Shown here piece after piece: positions 1 to 4,761 of a stretch of 6,383 nucleotides of DNA (positions within the stretch are counted from its first letter, which is position 1; each line of letters opens with the position of its first letter). Both the position numbers and the translations under genes were made by a program. The notes beneath the pieces are model-generated. The model saw nothing but the letters and a program-made list of their open reading frames with translations, was not told the origin of the DNA and ran no database searches. The stretch covers positions 1-6,383 of the forward strand of contig JAQBNQ010000381.1 of the NCBI GenBank assembly GCA_028288545.1. The letters run 5' to 3'. The DNA comes from Bacteroidota bacterium (GTDB lineage: Bacteria > Bacteroidota > Bacteroidia > Chitinophagales > LD1).

Positions 1-954
1 GGCGAAATTCTGAATAATGAAGTAAGTGATGATACGCTTGCAATTACAGCTATTCAGTTCGAAAAAACTGAAATAAAAACAACGCTCGTAAACATTCGCG
101 ATTTTGCCAACAGTTACGAGGCCGGCAAACATTTACCCGATGCACTTAATGGAAATGATCTTAAACATATTCTTGTGCTGGCGGATGGGCAACTTGTTAA
201 TGGCAGCGAGTTAGTAAGAGGCATTAACACCAACCTGCCTTCTAATATCACGGTTTCAGGCGGGCTGGCGGGCGATGGACCAAGGTTTCAAAAAACCCTG
301 GTTGGTCTTAACAACAACATTACCGAAGGCAACATACTGGCCATTGGTCTTTATGGAAAAAATCTTGTTGTTGGTCACGGAAGCAACGGCGGTTGGGATT
401 CCTTTGGCCCATATCGTAAAATCACAAAGTCGGTTTCAAACGTGTTGTACGAATTGGAAGGAAAATCTGCACTCGATCTTTACAAACAATACCTCGGCGA
501 CCTGGCAAGTGGCCTTCCGGGAACAGCACTTCTTTTCCCCTTATCAATTATTACAGATGAAGACAGCGAACCCGTTGTAAGAACGATATTATCGGTTAAC
601 GAAGACGAACACAGCATGACCTTTGCCGGCGATATGCCCGAAGGTGCACAGGCCCGTTTAATGAAAGCAAACTTCGATCGCCTTATTGACGCAGCCAGTG
701 GTGCAGCGGCCAGCAGTTTTGCTCCCTTTGGTACTCATAAACCGCAATTGGCGCTGCTTATAAGTTGTGTTGGCAGAAAATTAGTGCTGGATCAAAGGGT
801 GGATGAGGAAGTAGAGAGCGTTCGTAGTATTTTAGGGCCCGACACCTACATGACCGGCTTTTATTCGTACGGCGAAATATCGCCTCTAAAAAATTCAGGG
901 TCGTGCCAATTGCATAATCAAACAATGACTATAACCACCTTTTCAGAAATATGA
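1..954 (+). CDS. FIST-domain sensor protein, 5'-truncated by the window edge
   Basis: The frame is open from base 1 to TGA at 952-954, giving 317 visible residues. FIST proteins are usually about 380-400 aa, so roughly the first 60-80 residues lie outside the window. The fragment opens with GEI, which looks like the end of the conserved STAGEI segment of FIST_N. It continues with ILVLADG (57-63), GGLAGDG (87-93) and GHGSNGGW (125-132). The FIST_C part starts near 157 (ALDLYKQYLG) and carries SCVGRK (255-260), GFYSYGEI (286-293) and the family-typical SCQLHNQTMT (301-310) near the C-terminus. FIST domains are known as cytoplasmic small-ligand sensors of signalling systems; some (NosP) bind haem and sense nitric oxide. 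The stop overlaps the start of the downstream histidine kinase (ATGA), so the pair is almost certainly co-translated and the protein probably acts as the kinase's input. No membrane segment is visible. The ligand cannot be read from sequence. Family assignment is firm; the NO role is only a possibility. Confidence 0.93.
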   Translation, partial: GEILNNEVSDDTLAITAIQFEKTEIKTTLVNIRDFANSYEAGKHLPDALNGNDLKHILVLADGQLVNGSELVRGINTNLPSNITVSGGLAGDGPRFQKTLVGLNNNITEGNILAIGLYGKNLVVGHGSNGGWDSFGPYRKITKSVSNVLYELEGKSALDLYKQYLGDLASGLPGTALLFPLSIITDEDSEPVVRTILSVNEDEHSMTFAGDMPEGAQARLMKANFDRLIDAASGAAASSFAPFGTHKPQLALLISCVGRKLVLDQRVDEEVESVRSILGPDTYMTGFYSYGEISPLKNSGSCQLHNQTMTITTFSEI

Positions 955-1853
955 CCTCAGTTGAAGTAAAATATAATAAACTGCTGCTGAAACAAATTCA
1001 GAAAAAGTTTGGCAATACAGACAATCTTCCCCCGGAGGTTGTTGAGTTGCTCAATACCGTTAGCCAGACCTATGATTATTACGAAAGAGAGCGGCAATTA
1101 CTTGAGCGCAGCATGGATTTGAGCAACGATGAGATGATTGAAGCCAACCGTAAACTGGAACAACAATCCGAAAAACTTAAACGCAGTAACGATGAGTTGA
1201 AACAATTTGCTTTCGCTGTATCACATGATTTGAAAGAACCATTGCGCACAATTGCAAGTTATGTACAGCTCATTGAATTACGTCTTAAAGGTCAGTTTAC
1301 CTCCGAAACCAAGGAGTTTATGGATTTTGCAGTTTCCGGGGTAAAACGCTTGCAAAGCATGTTGGAAGGCATGTTAAAATATGCCCAGGTTAGCGAAGGG
1401 CGAAAAGATTTTGAATCTGTTGACCTGAACACTATTCTCAAAACCGTTGTAGACAACTTACACCCGATAATTATAGAGGCAAAAGTAGAGATCAAAATTG
1501 ATGAGGTGCCGGAACTTATAAGCGGAAATAAAGCACAGCTTACCTTGCTCTTTCAAAATCTTGTATCCAATTCCATCAAGTTCCGCGCCGCAAAAGCTCC
1601 TTCTATCGAAATCAGATTATTAAAAAACCAACGCGATCTGCTGTTTTCGGTAAGCGATAATGGCATAGGTGTTAGTGGCACCCAAAAACAGAATTTATTT
1701 TCGATGTTTAAGCGGGGCCATAACGACTACGAAGGCGTAGGTATGGGATTAACCATCTGCAAAAAGATCATTGAAAACCACGGAGGCGTTATCTGGCTGG
1801 ATGAAACCGCCCAAACCGGAATGACCGTATTCTTTACCCTGCCCAAAGCATAG
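951..1853 (+). CDS. Sensor histidine kinase without its own recognised sensor domain, partner of the FIST protein
   Basis: This is a complete 300-aa protein starting at the ATG that overlaps the FIST stop codon. Residues ~1-60 are a charged helical leader (KQIQKKFG, LPPEVVELLNTVSQTYDYYE, ERQLLERSM) of a kind often found at the start of kinases encoded beside FIST genes. Residues ~60-88 look like a coiled coil (EANRKLEQQSEKLKRSNDEL). The HisKA helix follows with phospho-acceptor His92 in AVSHDLKEPLRTI. The HATPase_c domain shows the N box at 201-211 (FQNLVSNSIKF, Asn203/Asn207), the G1 box DNGIG (236-240), the F box FSMFKRGH (250-257) and the G2 box GVGMGL (262-267). All catalytic boxes are intact, so it should be an active autokinase. 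There is no transmembrane segment, PAS, GAF or receiver domain, so it is cytoplasmic and needs an outside input, most likely the FIST protein. No response regulator lies in the window; the partner must be upstream or elsewhere. Confidence 0.95.
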   Translation: MTSVEVKYNKLLLKQIQKKFGNTDNLPPEVVELLNTVSQTYDYYERERQLLERSMDLSNDEMIEANRKLEQQSEKLKRSNDELKQFAFAVSHDLKEPLRTIASYVQLIELRLKGQFTSETKEFMDFAVSGVKRLQSMLEGMLKYAQVSEGRKDFESVDLNTILKTVVDNLHPIIIEAKVEIKIDEVPELISGNKAQLTLLFQNLVSNSIKFRAAKAPSIEIRLLKNQRDLLFSVSDNGIGVSGTQKQNLFSMFKRGHNDYEGVGMGLTICKKIIENHGGVIWLDETAQTGMTVFFTLPKA

Positions 1854-1874
1854 CGAATTATTCTGTCATCAATC

Positions 1875-1887
1875 CTGCGATTCGCAG
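1875..1887 (+). terminator. Small inverted repeat after the histidine kinase, weak terminator candidate
   Basis: CTGCG (1875-1879) and CGCAG (1883-1887) form a perfect 5-bp stem with loop ATT, 22 nt after the kinase stop codon. No clean T-run follows, only mixed T-rich sequence, so a rho-independent terminator is possible but weakly supported. It may equally be part of the repeat material filling this spacer. Confidence 0.25.
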
Positions 1888-1902
1888 TCATTCTTGCATC
1901 TC

Positions 1903-2022
1903 ATTCGCTAATTATCACATTTCCTAATTCCCCTCATACGCTAATATTCGCTAATTATCACATTGTTTCCCACTCCCTGTATTCCATTCGCTAATTCGCT
2001 AATTATCACATTCCCTAATTCC
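1903..2022. repeat. Cluster of three identical 19-bp intergenic repeats
   Basis: The unit ATTCGCTAATTATCACATT occurs exactly at 1903-1921, 1946-1964 and 1994-2012. Copies 1 and 3 continue into a matching tail (TNCCTAATTCC), so 1903-1931 and 1994-2022 agree over 29 bp with one mismatch. Partial units sit between them: ACGCTAAT before copy 2 and ATTCGCTA (1986-1993) directly before copy 3. An inverted partial copy, TAGCGAATTA (1851-1860), begins at the kinase stop codon. The cluster fills most of the spacer between the kinase and pyrC, which otherwise contains no gene. Similar ATTCGCTAATT-rich spacers are, from general knowledge, common in some Bacteroidota genomes. The function is unknown. Confidence 0.85.
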
Positions 2023-2023
2023 T

Positions 2024-2031
2024 TACTTTCG
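2024..2031 (+). promoter_or_regulatory. Candidate Bacteroidota -7 promoter element of pyrC
   Basis: TACTTTCG matches the Bacteroidota -7 consensus TAnnTTTG at all but one fixed position. It ends only 4 nt before the pyrC ATG at 2036, so transcription would begin at or within a few bases of the start codon, giving a leaderless or nearly leaderless mRNA. This fits the absence of a ribosome binding site there. A convincing -33 TTG element is not visible; only TTA near 2003, inside the third repeat copy, has about the right spacing. Confidence 0.4.
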
Positions 2032-2035
2032 CCAT

Positions 2036-3373
2036 ATGGATCAAATCATTAAAAACGCCCGGGTAATAAATGAGGGTAAAATATTTTCGGCAGATGTACT
2101 GATACGTGGCCAAAGAATTGAACGCATTGACCCATCTATTGACGTAAAATTTAAGGTAACTGAAATAGATGCAAAGAACCTGCACCTCGTCCCTGGCATT
2201 ATAGACGACCAGGTCCATTTTCGCGAACCGGGCTTAACACAAAAGGCAACGATATATACCGAGGCAAAAGCGGGTGTTGCCGGTGGCGTTACATCCTTTA
2301 TGGAAATGCCCAATACCAACCCACCCGCAGTTACCATTGACTTATTGGAGCAGAAATATAAAATAGGGGCCGAAACCTCCCTGGCTAACTACTCATTTTT
2401 TATGGGTACCAACCTCAGCAACTTTACCGAACTGATGAAGGTAGACCGCACAAAAATTTGCGGCATAAAAATATTTATGGGCAGCAGTACCGGCGATATG
2501 CTGGTAGATGACCACCAGGTATTGGAAAGAATTTTCAGCGAACGAAATGATATATTAATTGCAACACACTGCGAAGACGACAAGCTGGTAAAGGAAAGAC
2601 TACAGATGTACCAGGAAAAGTACGGCGACAATATACCGTTTGAGTGTCACCCCGAAATAAGAAATGAACAGGTTTGTTACAATTCATCCTCGTTTGCTGT
2701 AAGTCTTGCAAAAAAGCATAACACGCGCCTGCATATCCTGCATATCTCAACTGAAGAAGAACTGGCCCTTTTCAGAAATGACATTCCGCTAAAAGAAAAA
2801 CGAATTACTACTGAGGTATGTGTACACCACTTATGGTTTGATAAAAACGATTATGAAAGATTAGGCAGCAAAATAAAATGCAACCCCGCTATAAAGGAAG
2901 CCCGTCATAAAAGAGCAATCTTTGAAGCCATGCTCGACGATAGATTGGATATTATAGCCACGGACCACGCCCCACACACCGCTGCTGAAAAAGATAATCT
3001 ATATAACAAAGCCCCATCCGGTTTGCCACTTATACAACACTCCCTAAATGTGATGTTGGAGTTTTACCACCAGGGCAAAATATCGTTGGAAAAAATAGTA
3101 GATAAAATGTGCCACAAACCTGCCGAGTGCTTTGAAATAAAAGACCGCGGCTATTTAAGAGAAGGATATTATGCCGATGCAGCTTTAGTGGATGTAAATA
3201 AAATGTGGACAGTAACTCCGGAAAATATTTTATACAAATGCGGATGGAGCCCCTTTGAAAAATATGAGTTTACAGGAAAGGTTTCTAAAACCTTTGTAAA
3301 CGGAAATGTTGTGTATGATAACGGAGTGTTTGATGAAAAAACAAAAGGCCAGCGCCTGGAGTTTGCCCGGTAA
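2036..3373 (+). CDS. pyrC: Dihydroorotase (pyrimidine biosynthesis), Bacteroidota type
   Basis: This 445-aa amidohydrolase has the usual length for a class I-like dihydroorotase, which interconverts N-carbamoyl-aspartate and dihydroorotate in the cytoplasm. The metal and substrate motifs appear in order: DDQVHFREPG (57-66; His61, Arg63), MPNTNPP (91-97), GIKIFMGSSTG (143-153; Lys145, a likely carboxylated bridging lysine), ATHCED (176-181; His178), LHILHIS (232-238; His236), TEVCVHHLWF (259-268), KCNPAIK (281-287) and ATDHAPH (308-314; Asp310). The C-terminal GYYADAALVDV and CGWSPFE segments are typical of the family. The first His of the usual HxH metal pair is Gln59; from memory the same DDQVH is found in other Bacteroidota dihydroorotases such as that of Porphyromonas, so it is not a defect. 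The ATG at 2036 lies directly after a promoter-like octamer and starts the family-typical N-terminal beta strand. A hydantoinase or allantoinase is less likely given the overall motif pattern. Confidence 0.93.
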   Translation: MDQIIKNARVINEGKIFSADVLIRGQRIERIDPSIDVKFKVTEIDAKNLHLVPGIIDDQVHFREPGLTQKATIYTEAKAGVAGGVTSFMEMPNTNPPAVTIDLLEQKYKIGAETSLANYSFFMGTNLSNFTELMKVDRTKICGIKIFMGSSTGDMLVDDHQVLERIFSERNDILIATHCEDDKLVKERLQMYQEKYGDNIPFECHPEIRNEQVCYNSSSFAVSLAKKHNTRLHILHISTEEELALFRNDIPLKEKRITTEVCVHHLWFDKNDYERLGSKIKCNPAIKEARHKRAIFEAMLDDRLDIIATDHAPHTAAEKDNLYNKAPSGLPLIQHSLNVMLEFYHQGKISLEKIVDKMCHKPAECFEIKDRGYLREGYYADAALVDVNKMWTVTPENILYKCGWSPFEKYEFTGKVSKTFVNGNVVYDNGVFDEKTKGQRLEFAR

Positions 3374-3396
3374 TTATAATTTGAATCATTTGTATT

Positions 3397-3424
3397 AAAG
3401 TCCCCTTCGGGGATTTAGGGGCTT
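3397..3424. repeat. GC-rich hairpin repeat directly before the glycosyltransferase start codon
   Basis: TCCCC (3401-3405) and GGGGA (3409-3413) form a perfect stem with loop TTC. A second GGGG block (3418-3421) follows, within GGGGCTT, which can pair instead with AAGTCCCC (3398-3405) apart from one unpaired base. The element ends at base 3424, immediately before the ATG at 3425. Intergenic elements of this look (CCCC, short loop, GGGGATTTAGGGG) recur in Bacteroidota genomes from general knowledge. The AGGGG at 3417-3421 is also the only purine-rich block near the start and could act as a ribosome binding site, though with only 3 nt spacing. Confidence 0.65.
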
Positions 3425-4546
3425 ATGAAAATCCTTCTTCTCGAACCTTTCTTTACCGGCTCCCACAAAAAATGGGCAGAGGAATTCCGCCAATTCAGCA
3501 CCCACCAAATTGAAATACTAAGCCTTAGCGGCAACCATTGGAAATGGCGGATGCACGGTGGTGCAGTTAGCCTCGCCGCGTTAACTCCTAAGCAAAAACC
3601 TGACCTGATATTAGCTACGGATATGCTGGACCTCTCCTCCTATCTCGGTCTTACAAAAAGCTGGTCGCACAATATTCCAACCGCTATCTACTTTCACGAA
3701 AACCAATTGAACTATCCCTGGTCGCCAGCAGATGCGGATGTAAAACTGCAGCGCGATAACCATTACGCCTTTATCAATTACATCTCGGCATTAGCAGCCG
3801 ATCACGTCTTTTTCAATTCCAGCTACCACCTTAATGCTTTTATCAATGAGTTACCAAAGTTCCTAAAAGCATTTCCCGATAATAACAACCTTGCTACGGT
3901 AGCTGTTATTAAAAATAAAAGCTCGGTTCTACCACTTGCCCTCAACCTGAAAAAATTTGATGAGTGCAAGCCCGAAAAAATTGAAAAACCAAACCGCGCA
4001 GTTATATTGTGGAACCACCGTTGGGAATACGACAAAAATCCCGACCGCTTTTTTAACGCCCTTTTTACCCTGGCCGACCACGGCATTGATTTTAAATTAG
4101 TGGTACTTGGCGAGAGTTACGAAAAACAACCCGGCATTTTTGATTTGGCAAAAGAAAAGCTGGCCGACAAAATACTGCACTTTGGCTACGCCGAAAGTTT
4201 TTCCGAATACTGCAAATGGCTTTGGATTGCCGATATATTGCCCGTTACTTCTATCCAGGATTTTTTTGGCGTTAGCGTCATTGAGGCCATGTATTGCAAT
4301 ACCATTCCATTTTTGCCAAAGCGCCTTGCTTATCCCGAACATATTCCTGCCGAATTTCACCACACCTTTTTTTATGACGAGGCAGACTTTATAACCAAAC
4401 TGCAAAAACGGATCATGGATGTAAAGTACCTACGGGTTATGGATACACAGCAATATGCGGTTAAGTATGATTGGAGTAATTTGATAAAACAATATGATAA
4501 TCAAATGGAAAAATGCAAAATACAAGCCACAGATTCACAGATTTAG
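3425..4546 (+). CDS. DUF3524/GTDC1-family glycosyltransferase, tRNA-queuosine alpha-mannosyltransferase homologue
   Basis: This 373-aa cytoplasmic GT-B type glycosyltransferase has no signal peptide or membrane segment. The N-terminal domain carries the hallmark DUF3524 pattern: EPFFTGSHKKW (7-17), HWKWRMHGG (38-46), ATDMLDL (64-70), YFHENQLNYP (89-98) and NSSYH (131-135). The C-terminal nucleotide-sugar domain begins near 190 with WNHRWEYDKNPDRFF (196-210) and KLVVLGE (224-230). It then has QDFFGVSVIEAM (278-289), the acidic EX7E-like donor site region, and LPKRLAYPEHIP (297-308). The vertebrate member GTDC1 (QTMAN) attaches mannose to queuosine at the wobble base of tRNA-Asp. Bacterial members share the fold and motifs but their substrate is mostly untested. 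The start at 3425 gives the expected MKILLLEPFF strand. A 51-bp gap after pyrC suggests co-transcription. The family is secure; the tRNA substrate is inferred. Confidence 0.9.
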   Translation: MKILLLEPFFTGSHKKWAEEFRQFSTHQIEILSLSGNHWKWRMHGGAVSLAALTPKQKPDLILATDMLDLSSYLGLTKSWSHNIPTAIYFHENQLNYPWSPADADVKLQRDNHYAFINYISALAADHVFFNSSYHLNAFINELPKFLKAFPDNNNLATVAVIKNKSSVLPLALNLKKFDECKPEKIEKPNRAVILWNHRWEYDKNPDRFFNALFTLADHGIDFKLVVLGESYEKQPGIFDLAKEKLADKILHFGYAESFSEYCKWLWIADILPVTSIQDFFGVSVIEAMYCNTIPFLPKRLAYPEHIPAEFHHTFFYDEADFITKLQKRIMDVKYLRVMDTQQYAVKYDWSNLIKQYDNQMEKCKIQATDSQI

Positions 4547-4563
4547 AAACGCGAAATACCTCT

Positions 4564-4596
4564 AAGTCAAAATTAAATCCCTTAATTTTTTGACTT
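4564..4596. terminator. AT-rich inverted repeat after the glycosyltransferase, possible terminator
   Basis: AAGTCAAAATTAA (4564-4576) pairs with TTAATTTTTTGACTT (4582-4596) across loop ATCCC, with two extra T forming a bulge. It lies 17 nt after the stop codon of the last gene of the pyrC unit, where a transcript end is expected. The T-run sits inside the 3' arm rather than after it, so this is not a textbook rho-independent terminator. It may instead be a dispersed inverted repeat. Confidence 0.4.
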
Positions 4597-4625
4597 TGTG
4601 GTTAAAATGGATTCAGATCATTTCT

Positions 4626-4650
4626 AATCATAAAAATCATAATAATCAGC
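4626..4650. repeat. Short tandem AATCAT-type repeats in the spacer before the iron permease
   Basis: AATCATAA occurs at 4626-4633 and again at 4636-4643, one helical turn apart, followed by AATCAG at 4645-4650; another AATCAT lies at 4682-4687. The rest of 4597-4709 is AT-rich and has no open frame of note. The copies could be low-complexity drift, a dispersed intergenic repeat, or A-tract-like upstream DNA for the promoter at about 4710. No function can be assigned. Confidence 0.4.
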
Positions 4651-4709
4651 GTTCTATTGCATTTATAATTTTTCTGACTTAAATCATTATAAAAACCCGC
4701 TGAACATCT

Positions 4710-4717
4710 TACATTCG
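4710..4717 (+). promoter_or_regulatory. Candidate -7 promoter element of the iron permease gene
   Basis: TACATTCG fits TAnnTTTG with a single mismatch, the same mismatch (C for T) as in TACTTTCG before pyrC. Transcription would start near 4722, at the left edge of the dyad described next, leaving a leader of about 40 nt before the GTG start. No clear -33 TTG is seen at the right distance. Confidence 0.35.
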
Positions 4718-4721
4718 CGCT

Positions 4722-4742
4722 TGTTTAGAATTAATCTAAACA
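4722..4742. promoter_or_regulatory. Perfect 8+8 bp dyad, candidate metalloregulator operator for the iron permease
   Basis: TGTTTAGA (4722-4729) and TCTAAACA (4735-4742) are exact reverse complements around the centre ATTAA. The dyad ends 19 nt before the permease start codon and begins 4 nt after a promoter-like octamer, so a bound repressor would block the transcription start. The TTTAGA-n5-TCTAAA core looks more like the operators of DtxR/MntR-family iron or manganese regulators (TTAGG...CCTAA type) than like the classical Fur box GATAATGATAATCATTATC. The spacing, symmetry and iron-transport gene all fit iron-dependent repression. The identity of the regulator is inferred. Confidence 0.6.
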
Positions 4743-4761
4743 CGAAATAGTCAATATTATA

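Noticed and set aside
275..580. A 101-codon forward frame inside the FIST gene
   Set aside because: It runs in another frame under the conserved FIST core and has no recognisable domain or start signal.
1903..2022. A miniature CRISPR array (19-bp repeats with 24- and 29-bp spacers)
   Set aside because: Only three copies with unequal spacing exist, the spacers hold fragments of the repeat itself, and no cas gene is near.
2041..2750. Several minus-strand frames of 70-100 codons within pyrC
   Set aside because: They are shadows of the well-conserved dihydroorotase frame; the forward frame holds all catalytic motifs.
3823..4405. Overlapping frames on both strands inside the glycosyltransferase gene
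   Set aside because: The forward 373-aa frame has family motifs across its full length, so these are chance open frames.
4722..4742. Classical Fur box
   Set aside because: The dyad has the right length and place but lacks the GATAAT-type hexamers, so only a general metalloregulator operator is proposed.
4726..4761. A possible frameshift or missing ATG at the start of the iron permease
   Set aside because: A GTG at 4762 directly begins a good signal peptide, and the frame is uninterrupted afterwards, so no sequencing error or decay needs to be assumed.
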